From JADKAV01 sp963732355 (GTDB taxonomy: Bacteria > Actinomycetota > Actinomycetes > S36-B12 > UBA10799), in the NCBI GenBank assembly GCA_963732355.1, contig CAVSZD010000007.1, positions 124,001 to 188,000 of the forward strand: a stretch of 64,000 nucleotides of DNA, written 5' to 3'. This document shows positions 1-8,265 of the stretch, one piece after another. The notes beneath the pieces are model-generated. The model made no database searches and was not told the origin of the DNA. It worked only from the letters and a program-made list of their open reading frames with translations. The number at the start of each line of letters is the position of its first letter. The first letter of the stretch is position 1. Position numbers and translations under genes: made by a program.

Positions 1-2
1 TC

Positions 3-95
3 GTAGAACAGTTCAGCCACTTCTTCTCCTATTACGCGGGGATCGTGCACAGTCTCTCAGGTACGAAGATCGGGGTCGGCTCATGGGGCTATTGA
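3..95 (+). CDS. C-terminal fragment of an unidentified protein (5' end outside window)
   Basis: An open frame enters from the left edge and stops with TGA at 93-95. The last 30 residues include the stretch FSHFFSYYAGIVHSLSG and end in GSWGY. This aromatic, Gly-containing tail looks like real coding sequence. The gene converges on chaA and the two coding ends overlap by about 15 bases. Too little is present to assign a family. Confidence 0.5.
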   Translation, partial: VEQFSHFFSYYAGIVHSLSGTKIGVGSWGY

Positions 96-1142
96 AACCG
101 CCAGGAAGGCGGCGAATACGGCTAGGTGGACACCGGCTTGCTGCAGTGTTGCGCGGCCCGGCACCACGGTGAGCGTCGCGACGAACAGCGAGAGGGCCAG
201 CAGCACGATCTGTACGGGACCGAGTCCCAACTGCAGATTCGTGGGCAGCCAGATCTGGGCCACGGCGATGGTCGGGATCGTGAGGCCGATGCTGGCCATG
301 GCAGACCCGAACGCCAGGTTCAGGCTGGTCTGGACCCTGCCCATCCGCGCGGCACGCAAGGCCGCGATCCCTTCGGGCAGCAGTACGACCAGTGCGATGA
401 GCACACCGACGAACGCCACCGGCAATCCGGCATCGAGGATCGCACCCTCGATGGTGGTCGACAGCGTCTTGGCGATACCCACGACGGCGATGAGGGCCGC
501 GAGCAGCAGTACCAGACTCCACACCGCGGCCCTGTTGCCAGGGGGATCGCTGTGCTGATCCTCAACGCTTCCCTCATTGAGAAAGTAGTCACGATGGCGA
601 ACGGTCTGTACGAACACGAAGAGCAGATACAGGAACAAAGAGGCCACCGCAGCGAAGGCCAGTTGACCCCCCGTGAACGTGGGACCCGGCGAACTGGTGG
701 TGAAACTCGGCAGCACCAGGGTGAGCGCCGCCAGGGCTCCGATCGTGGACAGGGCTGCACCGCTGCCTTCGGAGTTGAAGCGAACGATGGGCCTGCGCAA
801 GGTTGCGGCCAGCAGGGAAACGCCGACGATGCCAGCTGTGGTGATCATGAGCGCGCTGAACACAGTGTCTCGAGCCAGGGTCTCGGCCTTGACTCCGCCG
901 CTGATCATCAAGGACACGATGAGGGCGACCTCGATGACCGTGACAGCCACAGCCAGCACCAAGGAGCCGTACGGTTCGCCCACCCGGTGCGCCACAACCT
1001 CCGCGTGATGAACCGCGGCAAGTACGGCGGCGACCAGCACCAACCCCACAAGCACGGCGACGACACCGGACAGACTCCTGCCCCACACCGCTACCAGGAC
1101 TGCAAGCCCGACCAGAGGCGCGATCCGGGCGGCAATCGTCAC
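81..1142 (-). CDS. chaA: Calcium/proton antiporter, ChaA family
   Basis: A 353-residue integral membrane protein with about eleven hydrophobic segments in two related halves, close to the length of E. coli ChaA (366). The first half carries the acidic exchanger helix (GEPYGSLVLAVAVTVIEVAL, about residues 66-85). The second half has the matching segment with LPEGIAALRAARMGRVQTSL. Family members exchange cytoplasmic Ca2+ (or Na+/K+) for external H+. The start is the GTG at 1142, giving VTIAARIAPLVG and lying 4 bases after the ilvN stop; a longer in-frame reading would run back into ilvN. It is probably cotranscribed with ilvBN, where ilvC is the usual third gene. Confidence 0.85.
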   Translation of the reverse strand: MTIAARIAPLVGLAVLVAVWGRSLSGVVAVLVGLVLVAAVLAAVHHAEVVAHRVGEPYGSLVLAVAVTVIEVALIVSLMISGGVKAETLARDTVFSALMITTAGIVGVSLLAATLRRPIVRFNSEGSGAALSTIGALAALTLVLPSFTTSSPGPTFTGGQLAFAAVASLFLYLLFVFVQTVRHRDYFLNEGSVEDQHSDPPGNRAAVWSLVLLLAALIAVVGIAKTLSTTIEGAILDAGLPVAFVGVLIALVVLLPEGIAALRAARMGRVQTSLNLAFGSAMASIGLTIPTIAVAQIWLPTNLQLGLGPVQIVLLALSLFVATLTVVPGRATLQQAGVHLAVFAAFLAVSIAP

Positions 1143-1146
1143 TGGA

Positions 1147-1671
1147 TCAGGCCGTCTTTTCCACGGAACGCAGAGACCGATCGCTGATCGCCTTGCCGCC
1201 GCGACCAACTGCGACCATGCCGGACTGGACCAGTTCCTTGATCCCATACGGTTCGAGCACGCGCAGGAGCGCCTCGAGTTTGTCCCGGCTGCCGGTGGCC
1301 TCGATGGTCAGGGTGTCGCCCGCCACGTCCACGACCTTCGCCCGGAACAGCGTGACGATCTCCAGCACGCTGGAGCGCATGTGTTCGGTCGCCTTGACCT
1401 TCACCAGCACCAGTTCACGCTGTACAGCATGGTCCGGGTCGAGTTCGACGATCTTGAGGACGTTGATCAGTTTGTTGAGCTGCTTGGTCACCTGTTCGAG
1501 CGGCAAGCGGTCCACATTGATCACGATGGTCATGCGGCTGACCTCGGGGTTCTCAGTGGGGCCAACGGCCAGGGACTCGATGTTGAAGCCGCGGCGGCTG
1601 AACAGCCCGGCGATGCGGGCCAGCACACCGGGTTTGTTCTCGACAAGAACGGACAATGTGTGGCGGGTCAT
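1147..1671 (-). CDS. ilvN: Acetolactate synthase small (regulatory) subunit
   Basis: A 174-residue protein. The N-terminal ACT domain begins TRHTLSVLVENKPGVLARIA and continues with the family signature FSRRGFNIESLAVG. The C-terminal half matches the ALS_ss_C domain that activates the catalytic subunit and gives valine feedback sensitivity. The start at 1671 (MTRHTLSV) is preferred to the upstream in-frame ATG, which lies inside ilvB. It is separated from the ilvB stop by two bases, so translation is probably coupled. It acts in the cytoplasm in valine, leucine and isoleucine synthesis. Confidence 0.95.
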   Translation of the reverse strand: MTRHTLSVLVENKPGVLARIAGLFSRRGFNIESLAVGPTENPEVSRMTIVINVDRLPLEQVTKQLNKLINVLKIVELDPDHAVQRELVLVKVKATEHMRSSVLEIVTLFRAKVVDVAGDTLTIEATGSRDKLEALLRVLEPYGIKELVQSGMVAVGRGGKAISDRSLRSVEKTA

Positions 1672-1673
1672 GC

Positions 1674-3404
1674 TCAGTCCTCCCGGTCCCATGCCGGCGC
1701 GAGGTCGCGCGCGGTCGTGATGAGGTCGTTGCTCGTGCCGGCCGGAACCATCGGCCAGACCATGGCGTCGCGGTGCACCTGGAAGTCGATCACGACCGGT
1801 GCGTCGTTGAGCGCCATCGCCTTCTCGATCACCACATCGACCTGGTCGCGACTGTCGGCGCGCAGGCCGTAGCAGCCGTAGGCCTCAGCCAGTTTGACGA
1901 AGTCAGGGAACTGGTGGGACTGCAGGTCGGTGTTCGAGTAGCGCTTGTCGTAGAACAGGGTCTGCCACTGGCGCACCATGCCCAGGCTCGAGTTGTTGAT
2001 CAGAGCCACCTTGATCGGGATGTTGTTGATCGCGCAGGTGGCCAACTCCTGGTTGGTCATCTGGAAGCAGCCATCGCCGTCGATCGCCCAGACGACCGTG
2101 TCGGGGGCGCCGACCTTGGCCCCCATGGCCGCGGGCACCGCGTAGCCCATCGTGCCGAGACCGCCGGAGTTGAGCCAATGGCCGGGTTGTTCGTAGTCGA
2201 TGAATTGGCTGGCCCACATCTGGTGCTGGCCGACGCCGGCGCAGTAGATCGCGTCCGGGCCGACGAGTTTACCCAGCCTCTCGATCACGTACTGGGGCTC
2301 AAGTGCGTCGGGGTGCTCGTCGTAGCCACGGGGGAAACGTTCGCGCCAGCCGTTGAGAGTGGCCCACCAGTCGTCGATGTCGATGTCGTCCTTGCGGGAG
2401 CGCATCGCGTCGATCAACGCCGCGATGGTCTCCTTTGCGTCACCCACGATCGGAACATCCGCGTGCCGGTTCTTGCCGATCTCCGCAGGGTCGATGTCGG
2501 CGTGGATGACCTTGGCCTCAGGGGCGAACGAGTCGAGCTTGCCGGTGACCCGGTCGTCGAAACGCGTGCCCAACGCGATGAGTAGGTCCGCCTTCTGCAG
2601 CGCGCCCACCGCGGGAACCGTGCCGTGCATCCCGGGCATCCCGAGGTTCTGCGGGTGGCTGTCCGGGAAGGCGCCCCGGGCCATCAACGTCGTGACCACG
2701 GGGATACCGGTCATCTCTGCGAGCTCCAGCAGTTCGGCCGAGGCCCCCGAGCGCACGATCCCGCCGCCGACGTACAAGACCGGGCGCTTGGACTTGGCGA
2801 TGAGTTTCGCCGCCTCCTTGACCTGCTTGTTGTGCGGGGTTGTGGTCGGCCGGTATCCCGGAAGGTTGATCTTGTCCGGCCATTCGAAGGTTGTTTGGGC
2901 GGCCAGGGCATCCTTGCTGATGTCGACAAGGACCGGCCCCGGCCGCCCGGTGCCCGCCAGGTGGAACGCCTCGGCGATCACGCGCGGGATCTCCGCGGGA
3001 TCGGTCACGAGGTAGTTGTGCTTGACAATCGGCATGGTGATGCCGGAGATGTCAGCTTCCTGGAAGGCGTCCGTGCCGATCGCGGCACTCGGCACCTGGC
3101 CGGTGATCGCGACGATCGGGACCGAGTCCATGTAGGCATCGGCGATGGGAGTGACGAGGTTTGTTGCACCCGGGCCAGAGGTGGCCATGCAGACTCCGAC
3201 CTTGCCGGAGGTCTGGGCATAACCCTCGGCCGCGTGGCCGGCAGCTTGTTCGTGCCGCACAAGGATGTGGCGCACCTGCTTGGAGTCCATCAACGGGTCG
3301 TAGGCGGGCAGGATCGCGCCACCGGGGATGCCGAATACGGTGTCCACCCCGGCATGCTCCAGCGACTTGATCAGACTGGCCGCGCCGGTCATGTGCTCTG
3401 CCAT
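1674..3404 (-). CDS. ilvB: Acetolactate synthase large (catalytic) subunit
   Basis: A 576-residue ThDP- and FAD-dependent enzyme that condenses two pyruvates to acetolactate, or pyruvate plus 2-ketobutyrate to acetohydroxybutyrate. It has the three-domain layout of the family: an N-terminal PYR domain with FGIPGGAILPAYD and the catalytic Glu at about residue 52 (RHEQAAGHAAEGYA), a central FAD domain, and a C-terminal PP domain with the GDGCFQMTNQEL diphosphate-Mg motif. The start ATG follows a strong AGGAAGG ribosome site. It is the first structural gene after the attenuator at 3424-3516. Confidence 0.97.
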   Translation of the reverse strand: MAEHMTGAASLIKSLEHAGVDTVFGIPGGAILPAYDPLMDSKQVRHILVRHEQAAGHAAEGYAQTSGKVGVCMATSGPGATNLVTPIADAYMDSVPIVAITGQVPSAAIGTDAFQEADISGITMPIVKHNYLVTDPAEIPRVIAEAFHLAGTGRPGPVLVDISKDALAAQTTFEWPDKINLPGYRPTTTPHNKQVKEAAKLIAKSKRPVLYVGGGIVRSGASAELLELAEMTGIPVVTTLMARGAFPDSHPQNLGMPGMHGTVPAVGALQKADLLIALGTRFDDRVTGKLDSFAPEAKVIHADIDPAEIGKNRHADVPIVGDAKETIAALIDAMRSRKDDIDIDDWWATLNGWRERFPRGYDEHPDALEPQYVIERLGKLVGPDAIYCAGVGQHQMWASQFIDYEQPGHWLNSGGLGTMGYAVPAAMGAKVGAPDTVVWAIDGDGCFQMTNQELATCAINNIPIKVALINNSSLGMVRQWQTLFYDKRYSNTDLQSHQFPDFVKLAEAYGCYGLRADSRDQVDVVIEKAMALNDAPVVIDFQVHRDAMVWPMVPAGTSNDLITTARDLAPAWDRED

Positions 3405-3423
3405 GGCGTTCCTTCCTGCAATG

Positions 3424-3456
3424 AAAAACCCCCCGACCCGAATGGGTTGCGGAGGG
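3424..3456 (-). terminator. Intrinsic terminator / attenuator upstream of ilvB
   Basis: On the minus strand a GC-rich hairpin (seven outer pairs, a two-base bulge, four inner pairs ACCC/GGGT around loop ATTC) is followed directly by a run of five T. It lies between the leader peptide stop at 3481 and ilvB. With a branched-chain-rich leader peptide upstream, this is the arrangement of ribosome-mediated transcription attenuation. The competing antiterminator was not worked out. Confidence 0.8.
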
Positions 3457-3480
3457 TAGCGCGCCTGTGCCGTTTGGGGC

Positions 3481-3516
3481 TCAGACGCGCTCGTTTACGA
3501 GAATCAGGTGCTGCAC
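3481..3516 (-). CDS. ilvB leader peptide (branched-chain amino acid attenuator)
   Basis: A GTG-initiated 11-residue ORF reads (M)QHLILVNERV. It has the run Leu-Ile-Leu-Val plus a final Val, all products of the pathway that ilvBN feeds. Ribosome stalling on these codons when charged branched-chain tRNAs are scarce would be expected to prevent the terminator at 3424-3456. Short leaders of this type are known before actinobacterial ilvB genes. The GTG lies six bases after a -10 box, so the leader mRNA appears to be leaderless. It is far too short for routine gene finders. Confidence 0.8.
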   Translation of the reverse strand: MQHLILVNERV

Positions 3517-3522
3517 AGGCTC

Positions 3523-3551
3523 AGAGTAACCTGCGCCAGGTTGGCTGCCAA
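3523..3551 (-). promoter_or_regulatory. Promoter of the ilvB leader transcript
   Basis: On the minus strand TTGGCA (3546-3551) and TACTCT (3523-3528) are separated by exactly 17 bases. Six bases after the -10 comes the GTG of the leader peptide, which would place the transcription start at or next to the start codon. Confidence 0.7.
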
Positions 3552-3572
3552 CTGGGGGGTGGGCCTTGAAAA

Positions 3573-3716
3573 CGCCGCCCCCAGCAAGCAAAGCTGGAAA
3601 CCGGCAACTCAATCGCCGGAAAATCACACGGCCCCTCCGACCAGCGCCGCCCCCAGCAAGCAAAGCTGGAAACAGGCAACTCAATCGCCGGAAAATCACA
3701 CGGCCTCTCCGACACC
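3573..3716. repeat. Two tandem copies of a 72-bp repeat
   Basis: Copies at 3573-3644 and 3645-3716 differ at only a few positions. Each contains CAAAGCTGGAAAC, GGCAACTCAATCGCC and GGAAAATCACACGG in the same order. A diverged version of the same string (CAAAGTTGAAAACAGGCAAG then GAAAATCACACGGG) lies at 4711-4754. The AbiEi-like gene at 3799-4719 is therefore bracketed by related repeats. Function unknown. Confidence 0.85.
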
Positions 3717-3798
3717 CGCCTGTGGATGACGACTTCGTCGATCCACAGATTGAATTCGTCGGCAGCCGAGGGCCGTATCTTGGTGTGACCGTGACCGT

Positions 3799-4719
3799 AT
3801 GGCTCCCCGGTTGACCCTGGCTCAACGAGAACTGCTCGTCCAACAACAAGGCGTCCTCGCCTCCTGGCAGATACCCCCGTCGCTGAGACGCGCAGCCGCT
3901 CGCTCAGTCCGGCTCGGCGACTGGCAACGGATGACCACCCAGACGTTCCTCACGACTCCGGTCCGTGCCACTGATCTTCAACGCCTCTGGGCGGGGGTGC
4001 TGCACGGGGGACCGCGAGCGATGCTGACCGGGCAAGCGGCACTCGTCGCGCAGGGTTGGAAACTTGACAACCGTGGACCCCTGCACGTGATCGTGCCAGC
4101 AAGCATTCAGCGCGCCGAGGTCCCGGACTGGCTGAGGTTGCACCGCTTCACTCGACCTCCGTGCAACGGATTCGGCGAGCCATTGCGTGTGAACGCCCAC
4201 GTCGCCACGATTCATGCGGCGGCGTGGGCTCAAACCGATCGTGAGGCAGTGCTGATGGTCATCTCGGCTTTGCAGCAGAGGCTCACGCAGGCTGACAGGC
4301 TCCGCAAAGTGATCGGCGATCTCGGCTCGGTGCGCCGACGCCGTCTCATCCTGGAATCGGTGGATGAGTACGCCGATGGCATTCAGAGCATGAACGAACT
4401 GAACTTCGCGGCGATCTGCCGCAAGCACGGCTTACCCAAACCGATCCGCCAAGTGCGGCGACTGGACCGACGGCGCAGATGCCGATGCATCGATGTGGAG
4501 TTCACCGCCGTGGACGGCAGCTCGGTAGTGGTGGAAGTGGAAGGTCTGGCACACCTGGATCCAGACGTATGGATGGACGACACCTACCGCTTCAACGGTT
4601 TGGTCGTCACCGGCAGTCGGACCATCTTGCGCGCGAACACGTTCATGATCCGCTACGAGTTTGAGCGCTTCTTACCTGATCTGCTCCAAGCCCTGGGGTT
4701 GCCAGCGAGGCAAAGTTGA
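3799..4719 (+). CDS. AbiEi/DUF559-like protein (possible Vsr-fold nuclease or antitoxin-like)
   Basis: A 306-residue soluble protein. The N-terminal 60 residues resemble a winged-helix 'AbiEi antitoxin' type domain. The middle has the TGQAALVAQGW and RLHRFTRPP segments typical of this actinobacterial group. The C-terminus, with DVEFTAVDGSSVVVEVEG and a following DDTYRFNGLV, resembles the DUF559/Vsr-like endonuclease fold. No AbiEii toxin partner is adjacent and the gene is alone on its strand. It sits between two related repeat blocks, where glnD would often be found after glnB in actinobacteria. Family placement is from overall pattern; any nuclease or abortive-infection activity is inference. 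Confidence 0.6.
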   Translation: MAPRLTLAQRELLVQQQGVLASWQIPPSLRRAAARSVRLGDWQRMTTQTFLTTPVRATDLQRLWAGVLHGGPRAMLTGQAALVAQGWKLDNRGPLHVIVPASIQRAEVPDWLRLHRFTRPPCNGFGEPLRVNAHVATIHAAAWAQTDREAVLMVISALQQRLTQADRLRKVIGDLGSVRRRRLILESVDEYADGIQSMNELNFAAICRKHGLPKPIRQVRRLDRRRRCRCIDVEFTAVDGSSVVVEVEGLAHLDPDVWMDDTYRFNGLVVTGSRTILRANTFMIRYEFERFLPDLLQALGLPARQS

Positions 4720-4866
4720 AAACAGGCAAGTAGGTTGCGTGAAAATCACACGGGCTCGCGGGAAAGGGCCGACCGCCGGAAAACGGGCTCGCGGGAAAGG
4801 GCCGACCGCCGGAAAACGGGCTCGCGGGAAAGGGCCGACCGCCGGAAACGGGCTCGCGGAAGGGCC
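4711..4866. repeat. Diverged repeat arm plus 3.5 tandem copies of a 33-bp repeat
   Basis: Positions 4711-4754 repeat the core of the 72-bp units at 3573-3716. They run into a perfect 33-bp tandem array with units at 4751-4783, 4784-4816 and 4817-4848 (the last one base shorter) and a partial copy at 4849-4866. Each unit contains CGGGCTCGCGGGAAAGGGCC and GACCGCCGGAAA. The array separates the ends of the AbiEi-like gene and glnB. Unit identity suggests recent expansion. Confidence 0.85.
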
Positions 4867-4867
4867 C

Positions 4868-5206
4868 CTAAACCGCGTCGGGCCCGCGCTCCCCCGTGCG
4901 AACCCGCACAATCAAGTCCACCGGTGTCACCCAAACCTTGCCATCACCGATTTTCCCGGTGCGCGCCGCTGCTACCAGGACCTCGACGATGTGGTCGCAG
5001 TCCTCGTCCTCGACGACGACCTCGAGTCGAACCTTGGGCACGAGGTCGACCACGTACTCGGCGCCGCGATAAACCTCCGTGTGCCCGCGCTGACGGCCGT
5101 AGCCGCTGGCCTCGGTGACAGTCATGCCCTCGACTCCTTGGGCCTGCAGGGCCTCCCGGACCCGGTCCAGTGCGTGGGGCTTGATGATGGCCGTGATCAG
5201 TTTCAT
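4868..5206 (-). CDS. glnB: Nitrogen regulatory protein PII
   Basis: A 112-residue PII signal protein that integrates 2-oxoglutarate, ATP/ADP and nitrogen state and controls Amt. It has the full PII pattern: MKLITAIIKPHALDRVREAL, the T-loop GYGRQRGHTEVYRGAEY with Tyr51 (the uridylylation or adenylylation site), and the nucleotide-binding TGKIGDGKVWV. It overlaps amt by four bases (ATGA), forming the usual amt-glnB pair. No glnD follows; downstream are the 33-bp repeats and a gene on the opposite strand. Confidence 0.95.
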   Translation of the reverse strand: MKLITAIIKPHALDRVREALQAQGVEGMTVTEASGYGRQRGHTEVYRGAEYVVDLVPKVRLEVVVEDEDCDHIVEVLVAAARTGKIGDGKVWVTPVDLIVRVRTGERGPDAV

Positions 5207-6519
5207 TCGGACTCCCTGTGCATCGAACCCGGATGGGTCCCGGACAACATGCCGACCCCGCTGGTCGGCCCGAACTCGTAGGCGCTCTCCGCGTGCGTTG
5301 CGACGTCCAGCCCGCGCAATTCATCATCGGCGTCGGCGCGGAAACCCACCACCCGATTGACCAAATGCGCCAGCAGGAACGTCATCGTGAATGCGAACGC
5401 CGCGGTAGCCACCACGGCCACGGCCTGTTTGCCCAGCAGCCCGAACCCACCCCCGGCGAGCAAACCATCCTGTCCTGCAGGGTTGACCGCAGTAGTCGCA
5501 AGCAAGCCGATGGCAAGCATCCCGACGACCCCGCCCACACCGTGTACGCCGACCACGTCGAGGGAGTCGTCGTAACCGAGCCGGTACTTCCAACCCACCG
5601 CCACAGCGCTGATGGCACCGGCGGCCAAGCCGAGTCCGATCGCGCCCATTGGGGTGAGGAACGCGCACGAGGGCGTGATCGCAACTGCCCCGACGATCGC
5701 CCCGGACGCCGCGCCCAGCGTCGTGGCGTGACCGTCACGAAAGCGCTCAACTGCGATCCAGGACAGCGCCGCCGACGCCGTGCAGACCTGCGTGTTGATC
5801 AAAGCCACTGCCGCGGTCGAACCGGCAGTCAGTGCCGAGCCGGCGTTGAAACCGAACCACCCGAACCACAACATCCCAGCGCCGAGCAGGACCAAGGGCA
5901 GGTTGTGCGGCCGCATCGCCTCACGGCGCCACCCCATCCGGGGGCCGAGCACGATCGCCAGGGCCAACGCCGAGGCACCGGAGGTTATCTCCACTGCCGT
6001 TCCGCCAGCGAAGTCCAAGGCCCCCAACCTGTCTCCGATCCAGCCGCCGTCCCCGCCATCGAACATGAACGCCCAGTGCGCGATGGGGAAGTAGACCAGC
6101 GTGGCCCAAATGATCATGAACACCATCCAGGCGCGGAACTTGGCCCGGTCGGCGATGGCACCAGAGAGCAGCGCAACGGTGATGATCGCGAACGTCATCT
6201 GGAACATCACGAACGCCAACGTCGGGATCTCATGGCCGGGCGCACCCACGGTGGTCCCCGGCACACCTGAAAGACCAACCAGCGACAGGTCCCCGATCAG
6301 GCCCGGACCGGAGTCGGGGCCAAACGTCAACGAGTAGCCGTACATGACCCACAGGATGGAGACAACACCCATGGCCGCGAAGCTCATCATGATCATGTTG
6401 AGCACACTCTTGACGCGAACCATACCTGCGTAGAAGATCGCCAGGCCCGGCGTCATGAACAGCACCAGCGCAGCCGACATCATCACCCAGGCGGTATCGC
6501 CAGCATTGATCGTTTCCAC
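5203..6519 (-). CDS. amt: Ammonium transporter, Amt family
   Basis: A 438-residue polytopic membrane protein with eleven expected helices. It has MTPGLAIFYAGMVR near the N-terminus, the central DFAGGTAVEITSGASALALA region and the late GVHGVGGVVGMLAIGL containing the second pore His. It conducts NH4+/NH3 across the membrane and is gated by PII from the overlapping glnB. The GTG start at 6519 is chosen because GGAGGGG lies five bases upstream; a TTG at 6531 would add four residues but overlap that site. Confidence 0.93.
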   Translation of the reverse strand: METINAGDTAWVMMSAALVLFMTPGLAIFYAGMVRVKSVLNMIMMSFAAMGVVSILWVMYGYSLTFGPDSGPGLIGDLSLVGLSGVPGTTVGAPGHEIPTLAFVMFQMTFAIITVALLSGAIADRAKFRAWMVFMIIWATLVYFPIAHWAFMFDGGDGGWIGDRLGALDFAGGTAVEITSGASALALAIVLGPRMGWRREAMRPHNLPLVLLGAGMLWFGWFGFNAGSALTAGSTAAVALINTQVCTASAALSWIAVERFRDGHATTLGAASGAIVGAVAITPSCAFLTPMGAIGLGLAAGAISAVAVGWKYRLGYDDSLDVVGVHGVGGVVGMLAIGLLATTAVNPAGQDGLLAGGGFGLLGKQAVAVVATAAFAFTMTFLLAHLVNRVVGFRADADDELRGLDVATHAESAYEFGPTSGVGMLSGTHPGSMHRESE

Positions 6520-6558
6520 AGACCCCTCCAAACAGGGGTCAGCCTAGATGGTGGGAGT

Positions 6559-8232
6559 TCAGTCGCAGACAGCTCCCCGCGACGCTGAACCCACGAGCAT
6601 GGAGTACTTGTGCAGGACCCCACGCTTGTAGCGGTTGGGCAGCGGAGTCCAGCCCTCTCGCCGCGCCTCGAGTTCGTCCGCGTCCACCAGCAGCTCGAGT
6701 GTCCGGGCATGGATGTCGATGCGCACCCGGTCGCCATTGCGAACGAACGCGATCGGACCGCCGTCCACGGCCTCGGGCGCGACGTGACCCACGCACAAGC
6801 CCGTCGTGCCTCCGGAGAAGCGGCCATCTGTGATGAGCATGACGTCTTTGCCCAGCCCGGCACCCTTGATCGCCCCGGTGATCATCAACATCTCCCGCAT
6901 ACCCGGGCCGCCCTTGGGCCCTTCGTAGCGGATGATCACTACGTCGCCAGCCTGGATACTGCCGTCCTCAAGCGCATCCATCGCCGCTTGCTCCCGTTCG
7001 AACACCTTGGCCGAACCCTCAAAGACGTCCACGGGCACGCCAGCGCTCTTGACGACTGCCCCCTCCGGGCACATCGATCCCGAAAGCACGGTGATCCCGC
7101 CATGGGCGTCGAGGGCCGAACCGACGGCGTGCAGGATCTTGCCGTCAGGGTCGCCGGGCTGCAGTTCGGAAAGGTTCTCGGCCACGGTCCGCCCGGTCAC
7201 GGTCAGACAATCGCCGTTTAACAGTCCGGCATCCAGCAGCGCCTTCATGACCACCGGCACCCCACCCACGCGGTCCACATCGTTCATCACGTACTGGCCG
7301 AACGGCTTGAGGTCGCCCAGCAGCGGTACACGCGAACCGATGCGGTGGAAGTCCTCGAGTTCGAGTTCCACCTCCGCTTCGTGGGCCATTGCCAGCAGGT
7401 GCAGTACGGCATTCGTCGAGCCGCCGAGTGCCATGAGCACCGTGATCGCGTTCTCAAAGGCCCCCCGGGTCATGATCTGGCGAGCGGTGATCCCCTGCCG
7501 GATGAGGTTGACGACCGCTTCGCCTGAACGCCGGGCGTAGGTGTCCCGTCGACGGTCCACAGCAGGAGGCGCTGCAGAGCCGGGCAAGGACAGCCCGATC
7601 GCCTCGCCGATGCTGGCCATTGTGTTGGCGGTGTACATCCCGCCGCAGGCACCCTCGCCGGGGCAGATCGCGCGCTCGATCTCGTCGACCTCCTCGCGGG
7701 TGATCAAACCCCGCGCACAGGCCCCGACGGCCTCGAACGCGTCGATGATGGTGACGTCCTTGTCCCCCACCTTCCCCGGCATGATCGAACCGGCATACAC
7801 AAAGACGGACGCCACATCCAGACGCGCTGCGGCCATCATCATCCCCGGCAGGCTCTTGTCGCAGCCCGCGAACGTGACCATGCCGTCGAGCATCTCGGCG
7901 TTCATCACGGTTTCCACCGAGTCGGCGATGATCTCCCGGCTCACCAGTGAGAAGTGCATTCCCTCGTGGCCCATGCTGATGCCGTCGGAGACCGAGATGG
8001 TGCCGAACTGCAGCGGGAAACCCCCAGCTGCATGCACTCCTTCCTTGGCCGCTTTGGCCAAGCGATCCAACGAAAGGTTGCACGGGGTGATCTCGTTCCA
8101 ACTGGACGCGACCCCGATCTGGGGTTTGTCGAAGTCCTGGTCGCTCATACCCACGGCGCGCAGCATGCCGCGAGCAGGCGCGCGCTCCAGCCCATCGGTG
8201 ACAACAGAACTGCGGGGTTTCATGTTGGCCAT
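6559..8232 (-). CDS. ilvD: Dihydroxy-acid dehydratase
   Basis: A 557-residue Fe-S enzyme converting dihydroxyisovalerate and dihydroxymethylvalerate to the corresponding 2-keto acids in branched-chain amino acid synthesis. Cluster-ligand motifs are FAGCDKSLPGMMMA and GEGACGGMYTANTMA, and the C-terminal GRFSGGTTGLCVGHVAPEA signature is intact. It is 40 bases upstream of amt on the same strand. It shares a pathway with ilvBN about 3 kb away but is transcribed separately from them. The length is normal for the family. Confidence 0.96.
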   Translation of the reverse strand: MANMKPRSSVVTDGLERAPARGMLRAVGMSDQDFDKPQIGVASSWNEITPCNLSLDRLAKAAKEGVHAAGGFPLQFGTISVSDGISMGHEGMHFSLVSREIIADSVETVMNAEMLDGMVTFAGCDKSLPGMMMAAARLDVASVFVYAGSIMPGKVGDKDVTIIDAFEAVGACARGLITREEVDEIERAICPGEGACGGMYTANTMASIGEAIGLSLPGSAAPPAVDRRRDTYARRSGEAVVNLIRQGITARQIMTRGAFENAITVLMALGGSTNAVLHLLAMAHEAEVELELEDFHRIGSRVPLLGDLKPFGQYVMNDVDRVGGVPVVMKALLDAGLLNGDCLTVTGRTVAENLSELQPGDPDGKILHAVGSALDAHGGITVLSGSMCPEGAVVKSAGVPVDVFEGSAKVFEREQAAMDALEDGSIQAGDVVIIRYEGPKGGPGMREMLMITGAIKGAGLGKDVMLITDGRFSGGTTGLCVGHVAPEAVDGGPIAFVRNGDRVRIDIHARTLELLVDADELEARREGWTPLPNRYKRGVLHKYSMLVGSASRGAVCD

Positions 8233-8265
8233 GGCGCCCAGCGTATCCCCGGGGTCGGACGTGTT

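Noticed and set aside
3573..4866. CRISPR array in the repeat blocks around the AbiEi-like gene
   Set aside because: Repeats are directly tandem with no unique spacers of constant length and no cas genes nearby.
4735..5118. Plus-strand ORF with RERADRRKTGS repeats
   Set aside because: It is a translation of the 33-bp tandem array continuing antisense through glnB, so not a gene.
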